Below, piece after piece: positions 10,501-17,615 of a DNA stretch of 39,406 bases. A model generated the notes under the pieces. The model saw nothing but the letters and a program-made list of their open reading frames with translations, did no database searches and was not told the DNA's origin. Made by a program: the position numbers and the translations under genes. Every line of letters starts with the position of its first letter. Positions within the stretch are counted from its first letter, which is position 1. Location: positions 1 to 39,406 of IMG/VR virus record IMGVR_UViG_3300032241_001542. One strand, written 5' to 3'. The stretch comes from a virus.

Positions 10501-10552
10501 ATGGATAAACATTGAAGTTTGTTGTCAGTGTGCTGTTGGCGGTATTTGCCAT
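4586..10552 (-). CDS. giant DUF4815-type baseplate/tail-fibre network protein
   Basis: 1988 residues, the largest gene here. The N-terminal segment (about residues 15-70) with YRLLFKPGYAVQARELTQ and RFGQNIFKEGS is the DUF4815 signature, found in very large virion proteins of T4-like phages. The rest is mostly beta-rich with many Asn/Ser/Thr, no signal peptide, no membrane segment and no recognised enzyme motif. The start has AGAGGAT upstream. It follows gp6, the gp7-position gene and gp8, so it probably forms the outer baseplate or the fibre connector in place of T4 gp9-gp12. Its size alone suggests a multi-domain arm. The homology call covers only the N-terminal domain. Confidence 0.72.
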   Translation of the reverse strand: MANTANSTLTTNFNVYPYYDDYDQNKGFYRLLFKPGYAVQARELTQIQTTLQQQIKRFGQNIFKEGSIVLPGNFNYMIANTPSGGVSYVKVRDNDDSNNVVNIYNFQDALVTGATSNISAIISIVADGSEATSNTKTIYVDYLSASSSNAAIKTFLSGETLVSNLGNLVVSSSNTATGKGSAFRISSGVLFAKEHFIAFPEETVILDRYNTSPTAKVGFTILEEIISASSDSSLLDPALESSNYSAPGSDRFRMIPTLSVADLNENTDANNFVTLFTINDGIIQTTFERSQYNILQDELAKRTFDEAGDYYVRGLTVILNEHLNDGTNGGFIAAANGGNSQLLVVQVTPGTAYVKGYEVNKLVSDYTAIQKSTDFKTINEQLSVATIGSYVTTNEYVGSLTLDKGVAVDLYDTAQQRISGKKWSSGAQTGNKIGSANINTVDYNGGVLGTPNGQVNIYLTNINMLGSNSFSNVRSVFINQGSANVGADIVLTSGNAVLQETAQRPLLYYVGTDYTKTLLSGGVSETAYTFKTTSSVSIGADGTFSLSLPAIASSFPYGTENLTSLQKEEILLSVNQDVSITLSGVVSNTGNSIIGSSTYFTRLNPGDKVAIGGISDVYYITDIANDLLMNVAGPLSATASGNTITKVYRKGDIIDLTTLGANTGVTRTVSATPTQLSFALNEGSGSSISATVSYKVAAETAKQIQKVLYPDRYVIIDCSTAGTTGPFNLGFPDVYQVKDIRISTTGFTSNTDGASVTNGFIVDLGQRDSFYGFASIIPTVATTLTSSHKILVRLDYFYPDFSLGKGFFTVDSYPVNDSVIDSTHIKTANIPIYKSPASGAKYNLRNYLDFRPVATRTANDSTTVAGASTNPSSNITFVFDSGGLRLPSAGSTLIYNYDYYLGRRDVIAIDQLGNLTVLRGVPSEYPVTPPTPPNLMNLAKLFISPYPSLSSIYASIIGRPDLTCATQKTSSVRLTMREIGILKNRVDNLEYYASLNLLEKNALDLQILNAEGLNRFKNGIFVDTFTNQDNAATDNPDFHIVFDQDEKSIRPYYYMNSINYDYVGGTNVKVFSGLDGNNVITLNYSEVPYLFQNNVTYSQNTERTTWRFVGQATIVPSSDVWVDVQQLPPETVGNINFTNANTVYDAATNVISGIAATWNAWQTIVTGYKVKDARTGAVSTFGTLKDAQNYANSIVNKDYNSGYTGTLGATIETDTEQVRSGVQNYTTTQSGVIDLGDKVVNVSLTTYVRPQVIKVIIYGLKPYAQHYVFVDNIAMSGYVTPLTETEYNSIPVGQVTPNPTQAKEGDSLFADSSGVVRYLLRFPSGVSEPKFTVGNKAITTIDVVDNNQLSATSVSQAYYLAQGTFEQLQDTILATTTFTEHVRNVISYGATTASNTSYYVPVPQPPQQSHNGNSPGSSPAMSCMAYTFKINAPINADGMFITGFDIYCAAKDVSPAQLSTWFEIRELDSGGQITQNAVPYSYVWVNNADVPISPDGRSNPLRVEFQAPVFLMNNKSYALILHPEALNPYYYWWCSRIGDKDINTGQQVVSRIGTGALFITNNGIDWSELIDVDLTFTAYRASFVTNTQGVATLGNMPFERFYLTNVSSPLTRIGETFTSGNKLTLSGISGGSISTGDYIIGKTSNANSSVITINGSVYTMSNIGYNTAEYISVRNANGYLTAINASISAITTSQAVLKSYVTGTNTAIGEFAYSTGDFAVGDYIFNFTTGDYATISALTRYRYSVVDPEPAFIQFQSSNITFSMSSYSNTGVSGPYFDVVPNENHTFVDERALFSASDMSTPNVTNQLQATMFTASEFVSPILDLSRTHSIIVDNIVNSNTQGETASSGGYLLNKYISKTVTLATGQDAEDINVYLTSYRPPTTDVKVYVKIVNGEDSDTIDKATWIELQTTSNDVYSSLSDINDFKEYVFNFPDSLMTGPDGQVQYVNSQGITFTGFKYFAVKIGLLADNSAVIPRVADLRVIALQM

Positions 10553-10568
10553 TTTATACTATCCTCTT

Positions 10569-11906
10569 TTAGAACTGTAATACGAACTTGAAATCTTCCG
10601 TCTGGTCTGCTGCTCTTTGAATAGGCGGTATATAATCAATATATAGCAGATTGCCAGAATAAAGGTTCAGTTCTTTGTTTGTTACCGACTCAACATATCT
10701 TGAAGCGCCGCTGGTAATACCACTTAGAATATCAGATGTGATATTGCCTTCTGTGGTTGTCAATTCCAGATAGTTGTTTGCAGAATCCCATCTTGTAACC
10801 AAACCCGTAAACGTAGCAGATGCAAGAGAAGCGCCCTGATAAACTATTTCATCATCAACAAAGTCTATTGCTCCCGCGCTTGTTACCAGTCGCAATGTTT
10901 GTGAATAGACAGTATTTGCAGCAATATTACCTGTGGCGGATTCTATAGGATCCTGTATCAAAGCTATTTCTCTATATTGGTTATTTATGGAGATTTTTCC
11001 GCTTTCTGTGCTATTCAGTCTTGGATTTATGATCAAAAACGCCCCGCCCAGTTCATGCAATGGGTCTGAGCCATGGCCGCCTTGTGGGCTGATAATAGCC
11101 CTTGCCCCTGCACCAATGCCTCCAGCAAATGCTGTATCCGTAATTACAATATCAGCATAGGTATAGTTATGCCCTTTGCTTATCATAGCAATGGATGACA
11201 CTGTATTAGACTGAGTATTGACTGCTGCCTTTGCACTGGCCCCTACACCATCGCCTGTAATCGTGACTGTAATGGTGTTTTCGTTCATATAGCCTGAGCC
11301 ACCATTTGTGACTTGTATTACATCAAGTGAACCAGGTGTCGCATTTTCTTGAACTTGCCATTGTAATGAGTTATTATTGACAGTCAGAGTTCTTACAGGT
11401 ATATGTGTTGCTGTAACAAAGCGCAATTTTTCTTCATTTGTCAGGGTATACATATATTTCCAGATATATCCGTCTTGTTCTTGAACTGCTGAATCGGTGA
11501 TTGTCTGAGTAGGCATGACAATTGAATTAGCACCATTATTGTTATAGAGACATTTGTAAATGTTCCAATCAGTAGTCAAAACATAAAAAGGTGTGTTTGG
11601 CTGGAAGAGAATGAGTGAGCAGGTGCAATGGTCATATGCTGGATAAACGGTATTTGCTGACCAGTCATATCTGACTATACCATGACGCACATCGCTGCCT
11701 ACAATAAGTTTTGCAGCTTCCATATTTTTCCAAATATCGTTTGATGCACTGATAGAAGAGTTTGCTTGTGGTGGTGATGCTTCATTAGCCCATGCGTCAA
11801 TCTTACCAATAGTCAAATATACATTAGTTGGACCAGTCTCTATGATAGATTGTCTGAATTGTTCAGCGTTGTATATTCTTAGATTCTCAGAAATAACAGA
11901 TGCCAT
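10569..11906 (-). CDS. 8: baseplate wedge protein gp8
   Basis: 445 residues against about 334 in T4 gp8. Matches to the T4 protein are in order: an N-terminal IYNAEQFRQSI ... TNVYLTIGK segment, DIWKNM, DGYIWKYMYTL, the YREIALIQDPIE strand, and the C-terminus with IPPIQRAADQTEDFKFVLQF. The additional length sits mainly at residues about 185-285, where Gly-rich GGSGY/GAGA beta modules are inserted. gp8 is part of the (gp6)2-gp7-gp8 wedge and helps hold the outer baseplate. The start has AAGG upstream and a T4-type late box 36 bases before the ATG. Confidence 0.88.
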   Translation of the reverse strand: MASVISENLRIYNAEQFRQSIIETGPTNVYLTIGKIDAWANEASPPQANSSISASNDIWKNMEAAKLIVGSDVRHGIVRYDWSANTVYPAYDHCTCSLILFQPNTPFYVLTTDWNIYKCLYNNNGANSIVMPTQTITDSAVQEQDGYIWKYMYTLTNEEKLRFVTATHIPVRTLTVNNNSLQWQVQENATPGSLDVIQVTNGGSGYMNENTITVTITGDGVGASAKAAVNTQSNTVSSIAMISKGHNYTYADIVITDTAFAGGIGAGARAIISPQGGHGSDPLHELGGAFLIINPRLNSTESGKISINNQYREIALIQDPIESATGNIAANTVYSQTLRLVTSAGAIDFVDDEIVYQGASLASATFTGLVTRWDSANNYLELTTTEGNITSDILSGITSGASRYVESVTNKELNLYSGNLLYIDYIPPIQRAADQTEDFKFVLQF

Positions 11907-11941
11907 TACACTACCTTGTTTGCTTATAGTTCTTCATTTTG

Positions 11942-11949
11942 TATTTATA
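11942..11949 (-). promoter_or_regulatory. T4-type late promoter box for gp8
   Basis: TATAAATA on the minus strand in the short gap and stop region between the gp7-position gene and gp8. The predicted transcript start is about 30 bases before the gp8 ATG, the same spacing as the gp48 box at 21972. About five such octamers are expected by chance in a window this AT-rich, so support comes from its intergenic position. Confidence 0.6.
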
Positions 11950-14281
11950 CGCTGGTGAAATATATGTTGCCTGATGTATTGGTTGAATTTTGCAGTCTGT
12001 AATAGCTGTTGCCAGTCAATCCAGCTGGAAGTCTGGTTGTCACGCTCATACTGATGCTGTTATGTACTGCACCGACAAAGAACGTATTTGCTGCAAAGCC
12101 ATTTAGACGAATAGCATCACCAACATTAAGCAAGTCAAAGCGAGTATTAGCGCCTGTAAGAAGATTTGTATTTGCATTACTTGATACTGTTCCAGATTGT
12201 GTATTGGCCAGATAGATTGTGAATGCTGCGCTGTTGATTGTATTGACACCATAGATGCCATTAGTCAGGTTGATTGTATCTCCATCGACAAACTCAGTAT
12301 AGACATTGGCCGAAAGTGTCTGTACATTATAGTTCGGGCTGTATATCAGAACAAGCACACCGTTGGCATTAGACGTTGTGGCGTATGTAGCTGAGTGTGT
12401 TGAAGAAGTATTGATAACCTCTGTCATACCAACAAAACTTGAAACAATCGAAGTATCCTTGAACAGATATTCACCAAACAACTTCATACCTGCTGGGTGA
12501 ATAAGGTCCTTGAGTGCTTTTCTATACAACTCAATAGATTCTTTTGCTCGGACAACATATGAGAAGCTTTGATAGTAATCTCTGTCTTCCAAGAAGTTAT
12601 AGCTGGATAGATGACCATCATCATTCAAATAACGACCGGGATATGTAAATGATCCTGTGACAATAGTAACATCAGCTTGTGCTGTGCCATCACCAATGCT
12701 TGTCAGATTGAGTTTGGTATCTACATCATAACCAGAACCTTTATTGACAATAGATAGTTTGATGATGCCACCAAGAGTATCAGTACCAGCAATAATGCTA
12801 TCACCACCTCCTAGTATAGCTGTGACATTGACAATAGCACCATTACCTGTATTACTATTGACTGTCGCAACAGGAAGATTGGTTTGTGAATAACCAGAGC
12901 CACCTAGTATCTGCCCTGGTAACTGAACAAACTGAACCGCTGTTATTGATCCATTTGCATCAACAGACTTGACGTTTGCTGCTGCGCCCGTGCCATATCC
13001 GCCAATGACATTAGTGAATGATATGGTATCTCCTGCTACATAATATTGACCCCCATCAACAATATCCATCAATGCCAAAATGCCTAATGATTTTACTACA
13101 GCATTTGCTGTAGCTGAAATCGTAGGCAGAGAAAGATAACCAGAACCCTGGAATGAGATTGCTGCTGCTGAAATAGGACCTGTATTAGCGTAAGTAAAGA
13201 AAGCTGTTGCGTTTATCAGTGCTGTATTTGCGTTTGCTGAGTTCAAGTTTGAATAAACAGCATTTGCAATGACTGTGTTTGCTTCCAGATAGATCGCTGA
13301 AATTGGCAATGAATAGGTATTAGGATGAACAGAGCCGTCATCTTTTACCTTTGAAATATATCCAGCGGCTCCTACACCACCGCCGCCTGAAATTAGAATT
13401 TGGTTGTTTACCTGGAAACCAGCACCACCTGCTTGAACGCCTAGCGAGATAATGTTACCTGAAGTAGTTTCGGATATAACAACCAGTCCGCCTGTGCCTG
13501 TATGGCTATCAATAGGAACGGCTGTGCCAACCGTATAGCCTGTACCTGGCTTTATGACCTGTACGGTGTTGATGAAACCGGGGAAGAGATTAGCGGTGAT
13601 GCTATGCGTTCCACCTAGGCTGTCACTAAATGCTGCATAGATTTGTTCTCCAGATACAAATGTCTTATACTGATTGGAAATCTTGAGTTCCTTGATGAGA
13701 ACATCACTTTCAAAATATGTATCAATACGTTCCACTGTTGCATATGCGCCAGATGTATTACCAGTGATTCTGGTACTCTTGAAATTTTGCAAAGCATAGG
13801 TATCGTTGTTGGCTACGCCATCTACAGCAATATCTTGAATCTTGACCGACTTTTCTATATACCATTTTCCGTCCGATGCTTTTAGAACATCATTCTTGGG
13901 ATAATAAAACTCAGACGATTCTTCACCAAACAAAATACGCAACAGAAACTTGATAGACTTTTCTGTTCCTCGTGATGTATAGAAATCCTTGATGTGTTTG
14001 AGAAGCAATGTTTTGTCTGCCATAACATCTCGTGGTATCTGATTGATATAATTGTCATAGAACTTCTGAACAAATGCATCAATAGATGTGTCAATGTTGG
14101 CATTATCAAGAAGAGTTTTTGCTCTATTTACAGCTTTACCTTCAGCTAAAACATCAGTGAACTGTTCCAAGTATTCATAATAAGCTTCCAAAAATGCAAT
14201 AAAGGTTGGATGGTCATTTCTGACAAAGAAAGGAACCTGAGAAGAAACTATGCTTGATATTTTATTGTTTGCAAGAGTCAT
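11945..14281 (-). CDS. baseplate wedge protein in the gp7 position
   Basis: 778 residues. The N-terminal region (residues 1-130) is helical and carries VPFFVRNDHPTFIAFLEAYYEYLEQ and a DFYTSRGTEKSIKFLLR segment, a signature of large wedge proteins in T4-like marine phages. Residues about 240-580 hold repeated GTGY/GSGY beta modules. The C-terminal part (about 590-650) has a short helical LYRKALKDLIHPAGMKLFGEY segment. It lies between gp6 and gp8, exactly where T4 has gene 7, so it is the likely gp7 equivalent, although the T4 sequence itself (about 1030 residues) is not evidently similar. Role: wedge component bridging gp6 and gp8. Confidence 0.72.
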   Translation of the reverse strand: MTLANNKISSIVSSQVPFFVRNDHPTFIAFLEAYYEYLEQFTDVLAEGKAVNRAKTLLDNANIDTSIDAFVQKFYDNYINQIPRDVMADKTLLLKHIKDFYTSRGTEKSIKFLLRILFGEESSEFYYPKNDVLKASDGKWYIEKSVKIQDIAVDGVANNDTYALQNFKSTRITGNTSGAYATVERIDTYFESDVLIKELKISNQYKTFVSGEQIYAAFSDSLGGTHSITANLFPGFINTVQVIKPGTGYTVGTAVPIDSHTGTGGLVVISETTSGNIISLGVQAGGAGFQVNNQILISGGGGVGAAGYISKVKDDGSVHPNTYSLPISAIYLEANTVIANAVYSNLNSANANTALINATAFFTYANTGPISAAAISFQGSGYLSLPTISATANAVVKSLGILALMDIVDGGQYYVAGDTISFTNVIGGYGTGAAANVKSVDANGSITAVQFVQLPGQILGGSGYSQTNLPVATVNSNTGNGAIVNVTAILGGGDSIIAGTDTLGGIIKLSIVNKGSGYDVDTKLNLTSIGDGTAQADVTIVTGSFTYPGRYLNDDGHLSSYNFLEDRDYYQSFSYVVRAKESIELYRKALKDLIHPAGMKLFGEYLFKDTSIVSSFVGMTEVINTSSTHSATYATTSNANGVLVLIYSPNYNVQTLSANVYTEFVDGDTINLTNGIYGVNTINSAAFTIYLANTQSGTVSSNANTNLLTGANTRFDLLNVGDAIRLNGFAANTFFVGAVHNSISMSVTTRLPAGLTGNSYYRLQNSTNTSGNIYFTSV

Positions 14282-14290
14282 TCTATTTTT

Positions 14291-16363
14291 TTACGATTCT
14301 GCTTTGATGTCAATTTGAATTGCTCGACCGTCATTACCATCAATCGTCAAGATTCTGTTACGTAATGGAGTAATAACATCACTATCAATAGGAAGATTGA
14401 AAGTTAATACATCTGTATCATAGAAGCTATTCTGAGTCGAACCTGTGGTATACAAAGACGGTATCACGATTGAGCCTGCCAAATAATCTATTGTACCTAC
14501 GCTAGGATTGACGATGATTTTTTCACCTGTCGGCAAACTATAATACATTCTTAAAATACCGCGCTTTGATTCTAGGTTTGCAATAGCCACAGCGCCGGAC
14601 CCGACACCATCAATGACTACTGTTGCTTTTGTGTAGTTTGAACCTTTATTTGTCAGAGTGATAGATATAATCTTACCTCCTGCAACGGATGCTGTGGCAG
14701 TCGCACCCTGTCCATCACCTACGATTGTAATAGAAGGAGCGACAGCATAGTTGATACCTGGATTTGTTATGCTGATACTGTCAATACCAGTGAATGCTGA
14801 TGGCACTTCTTCAAACAAAACTGTACGTTCATTGTTAGATGAGTCTAAAACGCGAATAGTAGGATATGTATAAATCTGATTATTATAGTCACCTTTTTTG
14901 ATAGGGAAGTTTACGTTGATACTATATTGAGATGTGGTATAGCTATTCAGATAAACACGTTTTTGCAAATAAACTTTCAAATCTGATGCAGTAATAGACG
15001 GCTCACTTTGTTCAATATAATTTTGCAGTTTAGACTTTCTAAATGTAGAAGTAAATCCATTCAACTCATTGTTAGTATAGTCTGTGATAGCAGCATAAAC
15101 ATACTGCTTGATTTGTTCTGCTGAAAGGCTTGTCAAAGATGGATTATAATAAACAGAACCTTTGATAGTGATATAAGTATAGTCGGGGTCAATGATTTCA
15201 GGAATGACAGTTAGCACATTTCTATTGCTGATAAGGGTATTCTTGATGTTTTCTTTTTCAAGATTGGACAAGAAATAGTTTTGCTTTGTCTTGAGCGACA
15301 AGTAAACTTTGCCATAAACAGGTGGATCGTTGTCTTCACCACCCCAAACCGAGACTGCATCAATGTTATTAAAGTCTTTTTGAACGAGATATTGATAGTC
15401 ATCAATAGTAACAGCACGATTTTGTGCTGTATAACCATATTGAGCGTTCCATTTGATCTGGTCAATTGACTCTTTTTCAGTACCAGAATATGATGAGTTT
15501 GCTGCTGAGATTATGACATTATTAGTAAAGAGCGAGGCAACAGGGTCGACAAAACGATAATTATTGATCTTGTTAGCTACCGAACCAACGGTGTCTAGGT
15601 ATGTGCAGACAATAATACTGCCATTGTTAGGTTGAAGGCCAATAATATCATCTCCAAAATAGATAGAATAGTTTCCATTCTCATTTTCTTCAACAAAGTA
15701 AGCCGCAGTATTTCCAGTAATGTCCAGAATATTGTCTGCTCGATTATAAATGGTATATCTGGTGTCATAGACACCCTCTTGTACAGCCACTTTCAAAGTA
15801 TTGACATCAACATTTGCTGAAGGAATATCAAATCTGCGACTTGTGTTTGAAGGATCCATCGAGAATTGACGAGTAACCACATCACCTTGTTTGATTGTTA
15901 CATTGCTGAATGAGAATGTATTACCAGACTTGATCGCTGTATTTGTGTCCATGACAACAAATGGATAGTTGATGCCATCAATATCAGAACCAAGAAGCCT
16001 TGTATATTGGCTGAGTGTGATTATTGTTGTATTTTGATCTTCTGTTACAGAAGGTGTAACAAGAATATTGATCTTGTTTTCAGCACCGTGACGGCTTTCT
16101 GGAGTATACCCAATAAGCTTTGCGTGTGAGATGACTGACTGCCTGATCTGAGCAGTATCAAGGAACATTTCATTACCCACCATATTAAGGTAGAAGCCCA
16201 TATAGTGAGTGTTGTAAGCCAGAATGTCAAGCAAGACAGACATACCTGAGCCTTCAAAGTCATAGTCTTGAAACTCTGACTGGCTTCTTAGAAAGTTCTT
16301 AAGGTTTGTTTTGATCTGGTCAAAGTCAAGTTCGGTTATTTGTAGTGTGGTATTAGCAGTCAT
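14291..16363 (-). CDS. 6: baseplate wedge protein gp6
   Basis: 690 residues, close to T4 gp6 (about 660). The N-terminus is very similar: LDFDQIKTNLKNFLRSQ, then QDYDFEGSGMSVLLDILAYN, THYMGFYLN, NEMFLDTAQIRQSV, HAKLIGYTPESRHG. gp6 dimerises to form the ring that joins wedges around the hub and transmits the contraction signal. Residues about 535-600 hold two GxxY/GAxA beta modules that I do not recall from T4. The start ATG lies directly after the gp25 stop side of the operon (TAAATG). Order gp25-gp6 matches the T4 module. Confidence 0.93.
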   Translation of the reverse strand: MTANTTLQITELDFDQIKTNLKNFLRSQSEFQDYDFEGSGMSVLLDILAYNTHYMGFYLNMVGNEMFLDTAQIRQSVISHAKLIGYTPESRHGAENKINILVTPSVTEDQNTTIITLSQYTRLLGSDIDGINYPFVVMDTNTAIKSGNTFSFSNVTIKQGDVVTRQFSMDPSNTSRRFDIPSANVDVNTLKVAVQEGVYDTRYTIYNRADNILDITGNTAAYFVEENENGNYSIYFGDDIIGLQPNNGSIIVCTYLDTVGSVANKINNYRFVDPVASLFTNNVIISAANSSYSGTEKESIDQIKWNAQYGYTAQNRAVTIDDYQYLVQKDFNNIDAVSVWGGEDNDPPVYGKVYLSLKTKQNYFLSNLEKENIKNTLISNRNVLTVIPEIIDPDYTYITIKGSVYYNPSLTSLSAEQIKQYVYAAITDYTNNELNGFTSTFRKSKLQNYIEQSEPSITASDLKVYLQKRVYLNSYTTSQYSINVNFPIKKGDYNNQIYTYPTIRVLDSSNNERTVLFEEVPSAFTGIDSISITNPGINYAVAPSITIVGDGQGATATASVAGGKIISITLTNKGSNYTKATVVIDGVGSGAVAIANLESKRGILRMYYSLPTGEKIIVNPSVGTIDYLAGSIVIPSLYTTGSTQNSFYDTDVLTFNLPIDSDVITPLRNRILTIDGNDGRAIQIDIKAES

Positions 16364-16765
16364 TTATCGGATTCTCTCTAAAAAGAGGTTGATTGCCACA
16401 GGCTGGTTCTGATTTATGATAACATAAGACATTTGCACATTGAAACCATTGTTGTCTGGATCAAAGATAACATTGACAGTCAGCAGATTTACTCTAGGTT
16501 CATAGTTGGTAATGACTTCTTTGATAGCGTCTGTCAAAAACTTGCTAGTCAGCGGGTTGATGTTTTCAAAAAGAAGCTTCTGTGTATTAGAACCAATATA
16601 CGATCTAAATGGTCTATCGTAGAAATTTGTCAATATAAGATTGCGAACCGAACGCTTTATAGCATCCGGTCCTGTTTTCTTTACTATATCGCCTGTCGTT
16701 GGATTAGCTAAAAAGTCCAAGTCCAGGTCTGAGTAGTCGTATTTTCTTGCGGTTTCTATTGCCAT
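16364..16765 (-). CDS. 25: baseplate wedge protein gp25 (lysozyme-like fold)
   Basis: 133 residues, the usual size of gp25. Features seen are the N-terminal YDYSDLDLDFL, the central KRSVRNLILTNFYDRPFRSYIG segment (T4 has a KNSLLGIITTRKGSRPFDPEFG equivalent) and the acidic FENI turn. gp25 joins wedge and sheath and primes sheath polymerisation; related proteins are TssE in type VI secretion. No Shine-Dalgarno sequence precedes the ATG. AATAAATA ends six bases upstream, so the late transcript may start at the ATG itself. Confidence 0.92.
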   Translation of the reverse strand: MAIETARKYDYSDLDLDFLANPTTGDIVKKTGPDAIKRSVRNLILTNFYDRPFRSYIGSNTQKLLFENINPLTSKFLTDAIKEVITNYEPRVNLLTVNVIFDPDNNGFNVQMSYVIINQNQPVAINLFLERIR

Positions 16766-16770
16766 ATTTA

Positions 16771-16778
16771 TATTTATT
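16771..16778 (-). promoter_or_regulatory. late box predicting a leaderless gp25 transcript
   Basis: AATAAATA (NATAAATA class) on the minus strand, followed by five bases and the gp25 ATG. With the late box at -13 to -6, transcription would start at the A of the ATG. TATAAATA overlaps it at 16765-16772 but is too near the gene to serve it. No ribosome-binding site is visible. Confidence 0.4.
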
Positions 16779-16788
16779 CGCTAAATTA

Positions 16789-17604
16789 TTATGAGCGAGT
16801 TGAACCAGGAGGATTATTGAGAGTGACTGCTGCATCTGGTAGACCAGCGGCAGAAGCACCATCATTGATTTGAACCATTGGTGCGCCATCCATATTGATA
16901 GCACCTCCAGAACTTCTGAGTGATAGATTGCCGCCTTTTGCTTCAATCTGCGTATCAGCAGCAGAAGAAATCTGCACTTTATCTCCCTTTGATTGCATCA
17001 TCATGCCTCTGCCAGCCTTGATGCCAATGTCTTTTGCTGCACCAATAGCCACTGAATCGCTAGTCGAACCTAAAGCAAGACCACCATCAGACGATACGGT
17101 TGTCTTGTTGTGTGTGGAAATCTCGGTTGAACCAGTCATCTTCATTGTCAAGTCTCCATAAGACAAGTCAGATTTTCCAGTAACCAAGTGATTCATGTTC
17201 TTTGCCATAAGATTGACATCACCATGAACAGTGGTATTATGATTGCCCTTGACAGTAACATTATAGTCACCATCCACTTTCAAGCTGCCCCCACCATTGA
17301 CAGTCACATCATATGCACCTGTGATCATAACGCGGTTCTCACCAAATATGAGATTATACTGCCCATTATGAGACACAAACTGAATAGCGCCATCAGGCAT
17401 GAACTGTATCATTGCTCCGCTGCGGTGTTGTAGTGTCACATGCTCTGCATTTTGTGAATCGTCCATCATGAAGACATGGCCAGAGCGGGTCTTTTTTACA
17501 TAATAGTTTGGATATGTACCTGCCCCTTTGCCTTTTCTGGCATCGTTCGGACCACTCCATTGTGGTGGTGTTGTTGATTTTGGGTCGTTTGAAGTGTTTG
17601 TCAT
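16789..17604 (-). CDS. membrane-piercing spike needle (gp5 C-terminal part)
   Basis: 271 residues. After a polar N-terminus (about 1-55), residues about 55-250 form a run of short beta repeats: VTLQHRSGAMIQFMPDG, VTVNGGGSLKVDGDYNVTVKGN, HGDVNLMAK and GIKAGRGMM. This is the triple-stranded beta-helix of T4 gp5, VgrG and phage spike proteins. It corresponds to gp5C, which forms the needle under the hub. In T4 the needle is cleaved from the lysozyme part of one gp5 precursor; here it is a separate gene starting 11 bases after the stop of the OB-fold gene. No lysozyme motif is present. Confidence 0.88.
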   Translation of the reverse strand: MTNTSNDPKSTTPPQWSGPNDARKGKGAGTYPNYYVKKTRSGHVFMMDDSQNAEHVTLQHRSGAMIQFMPDGAIQFVSHNGQYNLIFGENRVMITGAYDVTVNGGGSLKVDGDYNVTVKGNHNTTVHGDVNLMAKNMNHLVTGKSDLSYGDLTMKMTGSTEISTHNKTTVSSDGGLALGSTSDSVAIGAAKDIGIKAGRGMMMQSKGDKVQISSAADTQIEAKGGNLSLRSSGGAINMDGAPMVQINDGASAAGLPDAAVTLNNPPGSTRS

Positions 17605-17615
17605 AATCTATTCCT

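Noticed and set aside
9876-10591. Plus-strand ORFs opposite the giant virion gene
   Set aside because: No ribosome-binding site or family features; antisense to a well-supported long gene.
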